DNA of 64,000 nucleotides from SZUA-36 sp963753105 (GTDB lineage Bacteria > Pseudomonadota > Gammaproteobacteria > Xanthomonadales > SZUA-36): the NCBI GenBank assembly GCA_963753105.1, contig CAVWBD010000003.1:124001-188000 (forward strand), written 5' to 3'. Below the pieces are notes generated by a model, which worked only from the letters and a program-made list of their open reading frames with translations, did no database searches and was not told the DNA's origin. Both the position numbers and the translations under genes were made by a program. Positions 27,756-37,509 of the stretch are shown here, piece after piece. The stretch's first letter is position 1. Each line of letters starts with the position of its first letter.

Positions 27756-29454
27756 ATGATCAGAAAATTGTTGTTGGCCAGCAGCCTGTTGTTCCTCATC
27801 GCCTGTGACACGCAGTCCATACCGCAAGGCGCCGCTGAGGTCACAGCGACACAAGCTGGGGAAATCCTCGTTCACAACGTAAAGATCTATACCATGGATG
27901 CGGGTTTTTCCACGGCCTCGGCCATGCTGTTTGACAGCGAAGGTAAAATCCACAACGTTGGCGACGAACAGGCCATGTTCAACGCTTTCCCCGACGCCCG
28001 CCGGATTGACCTGGGTGGCAAGACCATTATTCCCGGTCTGATCGATTCCCATGCACATCTTGCAGGATTGGCACTGAGCCTGAGCCAGGCACAGTTGCGG
28101 GACACTGCCAGCAAGGAGGAAGTGATCCAACGCCTGCGTGAGCACGAACAGAATCTCGCTGATGGCGACTGGTTGCTCGGCAGGGGTTGGGACCAGAACG
28201 ACTGGCCGGTCAAGGTGTTTCCGAGCAAAAGAGACCTGGATGCAGAATTTCCTGATCGGCCGGTCTGGCTGCGCCGTATCGATGGGCACGCGGGCTGGGC
28301 CAACAGCGCGGCCCTGGCGTTGGCAGACCAGGACCTGGCGGGTGACTGGCAAGCGGAAGGCGGCTTCATTCACCGTGATGAGGACGGGCAGGCCAACGGT
28401 GTGCTTATCGATGGTGCCATGAACCTTGTTGAGAGCGCGGTACCTGAAATTTCACCGGAGTTATTCACAGCATCGCTCGATCTCGCCCTGCAAGCAAATG
28501 GTCAGTCTCGGTCTGACCGGCGTACACGACATGGGAATCAGCCGTGAAGTGCTCGAAATCTACCAGCAACAAATCAACGTTGGGCGTTTCCCAACCCGCG
28601 TTTATGCCTTCACCGATGGTGCGGGGGAGACGCTCGACTGGCTATGTGCCAACGGCGCCGTCAACGATGCATCCGGGCGTTTGCACATGCGCGCAGTCAA
28701 GCTCTATATAGATGGTGCGATGGGTAGCCGTGGCGCGGCTCTACTGGAGGATTATGCGGATGATGCCGGCAATTCCGGCCTGCTTTTCATGGGCCAGGAA
28801 GATCTGGAGGCCCGCATGGACAAGGCCCTGGCATGTGGTTACCAGGTGGGTGTGCACGCGATCGGTGATCGTGGTAACCGGGTCGTGCTGGATGCGCTGG
28901 AATCTGTGATACCCCGCCATGCGGATAACCCGGGCCGTCACCGGATTGAGCACGCCCAGACCCTGACTGCAGCCGATGTACCCAGGTTTGCGCAACTGGA
29001 CGTGATTGCCGCCATGCAACCGACCCACGCCACCAGCGATATGTACTGGGTCGAAGACCGCCTGGGCCCGGACCGCACGCCATACGCTTATGCCTGGCGC
29101 ATGTTGCAGGAAAGCCACGCGCACCTGGCCCTGGGGTCGGATTTCCCCGTTGAGCAGGTCGACCCGATGCTCGGTATCTACGCGGCGGTGACCCGGCAGG
29201 ATGCCGAGGGCTGGCCCCCCGGTGGTTGGTACCCCGGCCAGGTGCTGAGCCGCGAGGAAGCGGTGCGTGGTTTTACCCTGGACGCGGCCTACGCCGGGTT
29301 CATGGAGGACAGTGTCGGTTCGCTGGAGGCCGGCAAACGCGCCGATTTCCTGGTGCTGGACAGGGATATCTTCGAGGTGGATACCGTGGAAATCCCACAG
29401 GTCAAGGTATTGCAGACCTGGCTGGATGGCGAACTGGTCTATTCAAGACCATGA
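27756..29454 (+). CDS. Amidohydrolase lipoprotein, YtcJ-like (one frameshift)
   Basis: The product has a lipoprotein signal (LLFLIACDTQ) and an amidohydrolase_3 domain. Metal and family motifs are GLIDSHAHLAGLALSL, RGWDQNDWP, DGAMGSRGAALLEDY, QVGVHAIGDRGNRVVLDALE, HRIEHAQTL and GSDFPVEQVDPM. The frame breaks near 28494 in GCAAGCAAATGG; one base less gives LALQQMVSLGLTGVHDMG. The corrected length is about 565 residues. YtcJ-like proteins hydrolyse N-substituted compounds of poorly defined identity, so no substrate is given. It is divergent from xseA, 91 nt apart. Confidence 0.85.
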
Positions 29455-29485
29455 TTCCAGCCTGTTAAAGAAACCAATGGCTCGT

Positions 29486-29523
29486 TATAATAAATTGCTA
29501 ACGCGCCCGGCTTGCTCCGGGCG
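29486..29523 (+). promoter_or_regulatory. Promoter -10 and leader hairpin upstream of guaB
   Basis: A perfect TATAAT lies at 29486-29491 with only weak -35 candidates (TGTTAA near 29463). About 12 nt further, CGCCCGG (29504-29510), a six-base loop and CCGGGCG (29517-29523) form a GC-rich stem. The guaB ATG is at 29554. The stem has no U run, so it is not a typical terminator; it would sit near the 5' end of the guaB transcript. Confidence 0.4.
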
Positions 29524-29553
29524 TTGCCATATTCGATATGGAGTGCACCTGCC

Positions 29554-31013
29554 ATGAAAGTAATCTCTGAAGCTCTCACGTTTGATGATGTGTCGCTGGT
29601 CCCTGCCTATTCCGAGGTTCTGCCCAAGGACGTCGAACCTGAAGACCCGGTTCACCACCGGTCTGAGCCTGAACGTACCATTGGTCTCCGCCGCCATGGA
29701 TACTGTGACCGAGGCCCGCCTGGCCATTGCCATGGCGCAAGCCGGTGGTATCGGCGTGGTGCACAAGAACATGTGTCTCGAGGACCAGGCTGAGCAGGTC
29801 CGCATCGTCAAGAAATACGAAGCCGGTGTCATCAAGGATCCGATCACCGTGGGTCCCAATACGACCATCAGCGAGGTGCTGGATATCACGCACCGGCACA
29901 ATATTTCCGGTGTGCCGGTCGTGGATGGTGATGAACTGGTGGGTATCGTGACATCCAGGGATATGCGCTTCGAGCGGCGCCTGGATCACCCCGTCAGCAA
30001 AATCATGACCGGCAAGGCGGACCTGATAACCGTCAGCGAGACCGCCAGCCAGGACGAGGTGCTGGAATTATTACACCACCACCGCATTGAGAAGGTGCTG
30101 GTGGTCAATGACAACTTTGAATTACGTGGCCTGATCACGGTCAAGGACATCCAGAAGTCATCCGATTTCCCGACCGCGGCCAAGGATTCGCGCGAGCGAT
30201 TGCTGGTTGCTGCGGCAGTGGGGGTTGGCGGCGATACCGAGGACCGGATCGCCGCGCTGGTCGATGCCCAACGTGGACGTGATCGTCGTGGATACCGCGC
30301 ATGGACATACGCGGGGTGTGCTGGACCGTGTCGTTGGGTGAAACAACAGTTCCCCGATGTGCAGGTCATAGGTGGCAACGTAACCACCGGTGAAGGCGCG
30401 CTGGCACTGGTCGAGGCCGGCGCAGACGGCGTCAAGGTCGGGCAGGGCCCGGGCTCCATCTGTACCACGCGCATGGTGGCGGGCGTTGGTGTGCCACAGA
30501 TTACCGCGGTGACATAACGTGGCGCAGGCATTGGCCGGAAAGGGTGTTCCGTGTATCGCCGATGGCGGTATCCGGTTCTCCGGTGACGTTGCCAAGGCGA
30601 TAGCAGCGGGCGCGTGGACAGTGATGATTGGCGGCCTGTTCGCTGGCACCGAGGAAGCACCCGGTGAAGTCGAGTTGTTCCAGGGGCGTTCTTACAAGTC
30701 CTATCGTGGAATGGGTTCGCTCGGCGCCATGGCGGAAGGCTCCAAGGACCGTTATTTCCAGATGGACGTTTCGGCGGACAAGCTGGTGCCGGAAGGCATC
30801 GAGGGCCGTGTGCCTTACAAGGGGCCATTGTCCGGCGTGATCCACCAGTTGATCGGTGGCCTGCGCTCGTCCATGGGTTACATGGGCTGTGAAACGATCG
30901 AACGTTTCCGCGAAGAGGCCAGGTTTGTCCGTGTCACCAATGCGGGCGTGCGTGAAAGCCATGCGCACGATGTGCAGATAACCAAGGAAGCACCCAACTA
31001 CAAGCTTGGTTAG
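29554..31013 (+). CDS. guaB: Inosine-5'-monophosphate dehydrogenase GuaB (four frameshifts)
   Basis: GuaB oxidises IMP to XMP, the first committed step to GMP. The corrected protein starts MKVISEALTFDDVSLVPAYSEVLP and has two CBS domains (HRHNISGVPVVDGDELVGIVTSRDMRF and EKVLVVNDNFELRGLITVKDI), the active-site loop GPGSICTTRMVAGVGVPQ with the catalytic cysteine, and CIADGGIRFSGD. Breaks are near 29631 (extra G), 30266 (extra C), 30335 (one base missing) and 30510 (extra T); in each case the known sequence continues. The final length of about 486 residues is typical. guaA follows after 267 nt. Confidence 0.92.
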
Positions 31014-31138
31014 TAGCCCGCCTATTGCACCAGTCGGTATCAGGCCTTGGCATGTTTATGTGAATCCTGCAATCCAGATGAGATGTTTGTTGAATAAGCA
31101 CCATATAAATTTTGTAAACGGCCTGATACCTATCCCGT

Positions 31139-31183
31139 CCCTGGCTTGTCCAAATACGCCAGGGCTTGAGCTTCCCTCAAGCC
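31139..31183 (+). other. Tandem hairpins in the guaB-guaA gap
   Basis: The gap 31014-31280 contains no gene. CCCTGG (31139) pairs with CCAGGG (31159), and GGCTTGAG (31163-31170) pairs perfectly with CTCAAGCC (31176-31183) over a five-base loop; they share two bases, so only one may form at a time. Mutually exclusive stems are a feature of attenuators, but no U run or leader peptide was found. They may instead slow or end guaB transcription. Confidence 0.35.
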
Positions 31184-31280
31184 ATAGCTATGGCTATGGC
31201 TTTCAGTCCACCCCAGCGCCCAAGCGCACCTGTTCGACGCCATCATCCGGGATACCGGTACAATATGCAGGCTTGCCCAA

Positions 31281-32869
31281 ATGACACAAGACATTCACCA
31301 ACACCGAATACTGATACTGGATTTTGGCTCCCAGTACACGCAGCTGATCGCCCGCAGGATTCGGGAAATCGGTGTTTACTGTGAAATCTGGCCCTGGGAT
31401 ATCCCTGCAGATGAAATTACAGCCTTCAGCCCGAAGGGAGTCATTTTATCCGGCGGCCCGGAATCAGCGACCACGGAGCAGGGTCCGAGCGCCCCGGACG
31501 TCGTCTTTGACATGGGCGTGCCCGTACTGGGCATCTGCTACGGTCTGCATACGATGGCAGCGCAACTGGGTGGCAAGGTAGAGCCGTCGGAGGAGAAGGA
31601 ATTCGGTTACGCCGAGGTCGGGCTGTCGGGGCACTCGGAGTTATTCGAAGGCATCACCGACAGGATCAACGATGACGGCAGGGCCGTTTTGGATGTGTGG
31701 ATGAGTCACGGTGACAAGGTCACCCGTCTGCCGGCGGGATTCAAGCTGGTGGCGAGTACCGCATCGGCGCCGGTCAGCGCCATCGCCGATGATGCCAGGC
31801 ATTTCTACGGTGTGCAGTTTCACCCGGAAGTAACACATACCAGCCAGGGCCAGGCGATCCTGCAGCGCTTCGTGCTGGATATCTGTACCTGCGAAGCGCG
31901 CTGGACAGCGGCCAACATCATCGAGGACGCCATCGCCCATGTGCGCGGCGACGTGGGGGATGATCACGTATTGCTGGGCCTGTCCGGCGGGGTGGATTCC
32001 AGCGTGGTCGCTGCGCTGCTGCACGAGGCCATCGGTGACCAGCTGACCTGTATTTTTGTCGATACCGGCATGTTGCGTTTCGAGGAAGGTGACCAGGTCA
32101 TGGCCACCTTCGCGCGCCACATGGGTGTGCACGTCATCCGGGTCGATGCGCGTGAGCGTTTCCTTTCTGCACTGGCGGGGATCGAAGAGCCCGAGCAGAA
32201 ACGCAAGGTCATCGGCAACATGTTTATCGATATCTTCGAGGAACAGGCCAAGGACTGTGCGCGCTCGGACCACCAGGTCAAGTGGCTGGCCCAGGGTACG
32301 ATCTACCCCGATGTTATCGAGTCGGCCGGCAGCCGCACGGGCAAGGCGCACGTGATCAAGTCCCACCACAATGTCGGTGGCTTGCCCGACTACATGGAAA
32401 TGAAGCTGATCGAGCCTCTGCGTGAGCTGTTCAAGGACGAGGTGCGGCGTATCGGCATGCAACTGGGGCTGGCGCCCGAGATGGTCTATCGTCACCCGTT
32501 CCCGGCCCGGGCCTGGGTGTGCGGGTGCTCGGTGAGGTGCGTGAGGAATACCTTGAGCCACTGGCCAGGGCGGATCATATTTTCATCGAGGAACTGCGCA
32601 AACATGAACTCTACGATGAGGTCAGCCAGGCCTTTGCGGTGTTCCTGCCGGTCAAATCCGTCGGTGTGGTGGGTGACCAGCGCCGCTACGAGTGGGTCAT
32701 AGCATTGCGTGCAGTGGAGACCATAGATTTCATGACAGCGCGCTGGGCGCGTCTGCCTTACGAGTTTCTTGAGAAGGTATCTTTACGTATAATCAATGAG
32801 ATATCAGGTATATCTCGAGTAGTTTATGATATATCCGGGAAGCCGCCTGCCACGATTGAATGGGAATAA
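31281..32869 (+). CDS. guaA: GMP synthase (glutamine-hydrolysing) GuaA (one frameshift)
   Basis: GuaA amidates XMP to GMP. The class I glutamine amidotransferase domain has ILILDFGSQYTQLIARRIRE, the nucleophile in GICYGLH, and the His/Glu in VQFHPEVTHT; the ATP-pyrophosphatase domain has LLGLSGGVDSSVVAALL, and the dimer domain ends in PPATIEWE. The frame breaks near 32503, where CCGGCCCGGGCC lacks one base; restoring it gives HPFPGPGLGVRVLGEV, the conserved family segment. The length of about 529 residues is usual. The stop overlaps the start of the next gene (TAATG), although that gene belongs to an unrelated cassette. Confidence 0.93.
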
Positions 32870-34556
32870 TGACCGTTCCTGAAAGCAGGATAAGATTATA
32901 CACGAACCCGGATTCCGGTATTTTATACCCGTTGTTACTGATTATTTTCTGTGCCGGTGTTTACTTCAGGCTGGACCAGTTCCTGTTGCAGGTACTGCTG
33001 GATGATGAATGGCATGCCGTTCACCAGTTACTGGCCAAAGACACCCGGAGAGATGTTCCTGACGATCGGGCACGCTGATTTCAGTATCCCGCTGGCCCTG
33101 TTGTACTGGCTGGAGAAGACAGTTTTTGGCCTGAGCGAGCTTGGCATGCGCTGGCCGATGATGCTCGCGGGTATCGTGACACTTGCTCGTGATGCCCTTG
33201 TACGTACGCCGCTACCTCGGCTCGCGCACAACCTTGCTGTTTACCGTGTTGTTGGCGATATCCCCGGTATTGATCCAGTACAGCAGGATGGCACGGCCTT
33301 ACGCACTGACCCTGTTGCTTTCCCTGTGTGCACTTGCTGCCTTCAAACGCTTTGTCGAGGCAGACAGGCAGGCCTGGAAGCCGGCGCTGGTTTACCTGCT
33401 CTGTGCGGTCAGCTGCAGCCTGGTTGCACCTGATTACCTTGCCGTTGGTGGTGGCGCCATTTCTGACCACCGGTGTGGCTGCAATATTCAACCGCGATTG
33501 GGACCGGGTGGGGCGCATCTTCTGGCTTGGGCTGGCAACTTTGGCAGGATTGCTATTGCTTGTATTGCCGCCGTTGTTGAATCACCCGCAGGCCTTGACG
33601 GTCAAGCTGGGTGCCGGAATCCCGACCTTGCAGACCTATTACGGGGTCCTGTATGTCTGGTTGGGTACGTCTTCGCCAGCCGTGGTGATCATCGGAGTGG
33701 TGCTGGCTGTCATGGGAGCAGGAACCCTGTGGCGCGAGATCCCGTTGACACGTACGTTGCTGGCTGGCCTGGGGCTGATCTTATCTAGCCGTGATATTGA
33801 CCCAACCGGCCTGGGTGCACCATCCACAGACTTTTGCCCGCTACCTGTTACCGGCACTGGTGTTGTTTTTACTGGCGGTTGCCAGCGGTGTGTCACGCTT
33901 GAGTGGCGTTATCGAGCGGCGTTTCGCTGGTTATGGAGCACGGGTATTCAGCATTTTTGCCCTGGGCTTGATCGTGCTGATGGCGGCGTACTCCCCATTG
34001 CAGAAAACACTGGTAAAGCCGAACTCCAATACCCTGCACTCGGTGTTCCGCTTTGATTACCGCCAGCATGAAAACCTGATTTACCGCTACCAGCAAGATT
34101 TCCCTGTGAGTATCTTCTGGCAGGACCTGGCGAGACTTCCGGCGGATTCGGTCAAAATCGCAGTAGCGCCGTTCTCGTTTGAAACCAACCACTGGGATGC
34201 CGCACGCTGGGAAAAGATTTCAAGGCAAAGGGTCATGCCGGGTTATTTCACCGGTTTGTGTGTTGACCAACGTGCAGGAGAAGTGCCTGCAGGGCAGGGC
34301 TTCAGGTTCCGCAATGTAGGCTACCTGGCAGATCAGCAGGACCTGCTGCAAGCGCGGTTTTGATTATGTCGTCTACCAGAAACCATTCAGCGTCGTGACC
34401 TACCAGGGTGAAAGAGCATTTGGTGCGGATACGGCGGCCTGTGAAACAGTTTTAAGGAACAGCTACCCTGTACCTGTATTTGAAGATGAATGGTTGCTGG
34501 TGTTTCCCCTGTCACCTGGCGATCCAGACCAGGCCGAAGATACTGGCGCTTCCTGA
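32869..34556 (+). CDS. GT39-like membrane glycosyltransferase (several frameshifts)
   Basis: Pieces in three frames join into one hydrophobic protein of about 562 residues: LYPLLLIIFCAGVYFRL with the early DDEW motif (LLDDEWHAVHQLL), then HADFSIPLALLYWLEKTVFGLSELGMRWPMMLAG, RMARPYALTLLLSLCALAAF, several further membrane segments, and a soluble C-terminus ending near 34556. The layout of an acidic pair in the first periplasmic loop followed by about 11 membrane helices is that of PMT/ArnT/GT39-type transferases that use polyprenyl-phosphate sugars. Indels occur near 33040, 33185, 33430, 33785 and 34355. The acceptor is unknown. It begins at the guaA stop and converges on a membrane sulfatase-fold gene, 46 nt apart. 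Confidence 0.65.
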
Positions 34557-34602
34557 TCCGGAAATTGCCACTTTCAAAACCGCAGTGCGCAGATACGCCG
34601 TT

Positions 34603-36705
34603 TTAACCTGGCTCCGTAACGCCGAAGCACTGGTCTCCCGAAAGCAACCAGGCCCTTGGGCTCCAGTCCCCGCGTTTGACATATTCCGGCTCCACCAGGG
34701 CAAAAAATATCGGGTTCCTGTTCAACGTCCAGGTATGGCCGGAGGCAACGATCAGGTCATTGCTCGTGATCAAAAACGGTGTTGACTCAGTGCTGAGCGC
34801 GTCACCGGCGAATGTGCCCACCACGTAGGCTGGCACGGCCTTGCCAGGATCAGTGTTTGGCAAAGCCTTGAAATCGGCAAAGCCGATCCTGAAGTCGGCA
34901 GGTACCTTTTCACAGAGCACATCCATGGTTTGACCGCGCAGATGATCATAGGGGCCAATTTCCCACAAAGCTGACCCGGGTACATCCAGCTTCAGCTGGT
35001 TGCGGCTTTCAGCGACCATGGCGCCGACATCCAGGGCGGTTTCATCCAGTGGTTTCAATTCACGTTGCTGCAGGGAGTTTGCGAATCTTGTCCGGTTTTT
35101 CGGTACATCGTTTGATCGCAGGTCGACGCCGTCTGCGTTCAGGGTATCAAGCGAAAATCCCAGTGTGCCCAGGATTGTCGGCAGAATATCTACGGTCATG
35201 ACCGGGAGTTTAATTCGCTGCCCCTGCAATTGACCGGGATACTTGATGAATAAGGGCACCCGCAGCAAGGCCGCCTGGTTGATATCAGAAAGTGCGCGGC
35301 GGGTGTCGTTGCGCGCAAAACTGATGCCGTGATCCGCCAACACGATCAGCAGGCTGTCTTTCAGTATCTGTTCGCGCTGTAAGTGGTCGAGCAGGTCGTT
35401 TACCAGGCGATCTGCATATTGCACCTGCAGGTAATGTCTTTGTTTGCCACTGATAACGCCCCATTCCACGTCGCCCCATGTTTCCTTGTGCCGTCCCCGC
35501 ATCCAGGCGAGGCCATAATTCTCACCGTTCGGGAAATAGGCGTTTGGTTCGTGGGGAAACAGCAGGTGCAAAAAATTCACAGTGGGTTTGTCGCGTTTTT
35601 GGATGGAGTTTGTAAACGCGCTGAAATAACCCGGCCGGTCAATCTCGGTTTGCGCACCGGCGTGTGTGACCCACCCGTCGGGGAAAAACACCTGCCGCTT
35701 GGCAAAAAAGCCACTCCAGTTATTGGTCACGACAGGCAAGGAGGCTTTCCACTCGTCGGGTGCAACACGGTGCAGGTATATGGCTGTCAGGTCCAGTAAC
35801 AGGGCCTTGAATCTGCTGTAGTCCCCGGGTCCGGTACGTGGACACAAGGCGTGTGGGCAAAAACGGGTGACCGATTCCGCCACGTTGTACCCGTAGTGGT
35901 GACGCAGCATGGTAAACAGGTTGACGGGCTGCCTGGCCACGGTCAGTCCCGCGCCACGTTCTCCCGGATAGCGGCCCGTCAAAATGGCGGGTATCGCGGA
36001 ACCGGTGGAGTCGGACACCGAAGTGGTATTGGCATACCAGTTGGACATGGCCTGCAAGCGGGCAAAACCCGGGAACAGCGCGGCATCCACCTGGCCATCG
36101 TTATCCAGCAGGGTAGCCACGGGTAATTCATCCAGGATCACAAACACGATGTCGGGCAGTGCCTGTCCGGCGGTTTCCTGTTTTGGAGTTGCGGCCGCGT
36201 AGTTCTCCACCTGTTCCATCACCGGTGAGAAAAACAGGAACCACAGTGGAAATACCAGCGCCGGTAGCGCAAGTACACGGGCCAGCATGATCCACCGGGT
36301 GCTTAGCAGCACCCAACACACCGCAGCCGCGACAATGATGGAAATGGCGATGTAAATCTGCCAGTTCCAGACGAGTTTACTGAGTATCAGCTGGGCAACA
36401 AAAAGGCCTGCAAATGCCGTACTGATCGCCCAGCACCAGGCAAAGGCAAAACGTGGCCAACGTCCATGGCTCAACCAGGCGGGCAGCGCCAGCAGCAACG
36501 GCAACAGAAAACTGAGCACCAGTACCAGCAGCCAAACATCCGGCGTGGTATTTTGGCGCGCCAGTAAAAAGACCGGGGTGTGCAGCAACAGCATGTAAAC
36601 CGGCTGGGCGATAGCGAAACCGCACAGTGCGAACGGCAGCAACAGCAGGTCCAGCTTCTTGTTGATCGGGCGCAAAGGGAAAACCGTCATTAGTGAAAGC
36701 CACAT
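34603..36705 (-). CDS. Membrane-anchored sulfatase/alkaline-phosphatase-fold enzyme
   Basis: The 700-residue protein has about five N-terminal membrane segments (residues 16-160) and a periplasmic catalytic domain. Metal and nucleophile positions are visible: VFVILDELPV (Asp192/Glu193), SDSTGSAIPAILTGRYP (about 231-247, with Ser/Thr nucleophile candidates), LLFPHEP (His385) and IVLADHGISF (Asp458-His459). The layout is that of phosphoethanolamine- or phosphoglycerol-transferases more than of secreted sulfatases. The frame is intact. The start at 36705 overlaps nothing; tadA is divergent. The substrate is unknown, but glycan neighbours suggest modification of a surface polymer. Confidence 0.8.
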   Translation of the reverse strand: MWLSLMTVFPLRPINKKLDLLLLPFALCGFAIAQPVYMLLLHTPVFLLARQNTTPDVWLLVLVLSFLLPLLLALPAWLSHGRWPRFAFAWCWAISTAFAGLFVAQLILSKLVWNWQIYIAISIIVAAAVCWVLLSTRWIMLARVLALPALVFPLWFLFFSPVMEQVENYAAATPKQETAGQALPDIVFVILDELPVATLLDNDGQVDAALFPGFARLQAMSNWYANTTSVSDSTGSAIPAILTGRYPGERGAGLTVARQPVNLFTMLRHHYGYNVAESVTRFCPHALCPRTGPGDYSRFKALLLDLTAIYLHRVAPDEWKASLPVVTNNWSGFFAKRQVFFPDGWVTHAGAQTEIDRPGYFSAFTNSIQKRDKPTVNFLHLLFPHEPNAYFPNGENYGLAWMRGRHKETWGDVEWGVISGKQRHYLQVQYADRLVNDLLDHLQREQILKDSLLIVLADHGISFARNDTRRALSDINQAALLRVPLFIKYPGQLQGQRIKLPVMTVDILPTILGTLGFSLDTLNADGVDLRSNDVPKNRTRFANSLQQRELKPLDETALDVGAMVAESRNQLKLDVPGSALWEIGPYDHLRGQTMDVLCEKVPADFRIGFADFKALPNTDPGKAVPAYVVGTFAGDALSTESTPFLITSNDLIVASGHTWTLNRNPIFFALVEPEYVKRGDWSPRAWLLSGDQCFGVTEPG

Positions 36706-36777
36706 TCTATAGAATCCGGCAGCTTCTGGAACAGGGGATTTACGTTAGAATACAAATTCACCGGCCGGGATGCGTGG

Positions 36778-37281
36778 ATGGCAAGCCAGATCATTGAAAA
36801 ATTTGACCTGCAGGATCATGCCTGGATGAGGGAAGCTTTGCAGTTGGCGAGGCGGGCAGAAGCCGAGGGTGAGGTTCCGATCGGCGCCGTCGTGGTCAGC
36901 GAGGGCAGGATCATCGGTCGTGGCTGGAACCGGAATATCGGTTGCAATGACCCATCGGCCCACGCGGAAATTATCGCCTTGCGAGAAGCTGGGGAGTCAC
37001 TATCCAACCACCGGCTCGTGGATTGCAGCCTGTACGTGACCCTGGAACCATGCCCGATGTGCGCAGGCGCCATGATCCACGCCAGGCTCGAGCGGATTAT
37101 CTACGGTGCCAGTGATCCCAAAACGGGTGCAGCCGGCGGGAAGTTTGACCTTTTGCTTGATCCGGCACACAATCACGCCCCGGCAGTTGAAGGTGGTTGC
37201 CTGGCAGGGGAGTGTTCAGAGCTGTTAAGAACTTTTTTCCGGGCGCGCAGAAAAACCGGAACTGCTACACAAACCGATTGA
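36778..37281 (+). CDS. tadA: tRNA-specific adenosine deaminase TadA
   Basis: TadA deaminates adenosine 34 of tRNA-Arg to inosine, an essential wobble modification. The zinc-site motifs are clear: SAHAEIIALREAG with the His and catalytic Glu, and EPCPMCAGAMIHARLERIIYGA with the two cysteines. The conserved PKTGAAGGKFDLL follows. The length of 167 residues is normal. It is a housekeeping gene placed between two halves of the envelope-glycan cassette, and the small membrane protein gene begins only 20 nt after it. Confidence 0.95.
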   Translation: MASQIIEKFDLQDHAWMREALQLARRAEAEGEVPIGAVVVSEGRIIGRGWNRNIGCNDPSAHAEIIALREAGESLSNHRLVDCSLYVTLEPCPMCAGAMIHARLERIIYGASDPKTGAAGGKFDLLLDPAHNHAPAVEGGCLAGECSELLRTFFRARRKTGTATQTD

Positions 37282-37301
37282 ATCCAAGAAGAGAAATTTT
37301 T

Positions 37302-37505
37302 ATGCGAGTCTTGTTAACTGTTTTGATGATGCTGGTTGCCGTTGATGCCCTGGCTTATCTCGATCCCGGCACCGGCAGCATGTTGTTGCAGGTCATCCTG
37401 GGCGGTATCGCGGCCATTGGTGTAGCGCTCAAGCTGTATTGGCACAAGCTGAGAGCCGCACTGGGCATGGCCAAGAAAGCAGACACCGAAGACGAATCGG
37501 CCTGA
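37302..37505 (+). CDS. Small membrane protein with YLDPGTGS motif
   Basis: A 67-residue protein: a signal-like hydrophobic start (VLLTVLMMLVAVDALA), then AYLDPGTGSMLLQ, a second hydrophobic helix (about residues 31-48) and a basic then acidic tail. Small proteins with the PGTGS-type motif recur beside surface-polysaccharide methyltransferases and LtaS-like enzymes, as far as I recall, but no function is known to me. The RBS (AAGAAGAGAA) lies close to the ATG at 37302. The methyltransferase gene begins 4 nt after the stop, which suggests coupled expression. Confidence 0.75.
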   Translation: MRVLLTVLMMLVAVDALAYLDPGTGSMLLQVILGGIAAIGVALKLYWHKLRAALGMAKKADTEDESA

Positions 37506-37509
37506 GCGC

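Noticed and set aside
27665..27844. 60-residue N-terminal extension of XseA
   Set aside because: It overlaps the divergent amidohydrolase start and lacks similarity; METVYTPSEL at 27664 is the usual XseA beginning.
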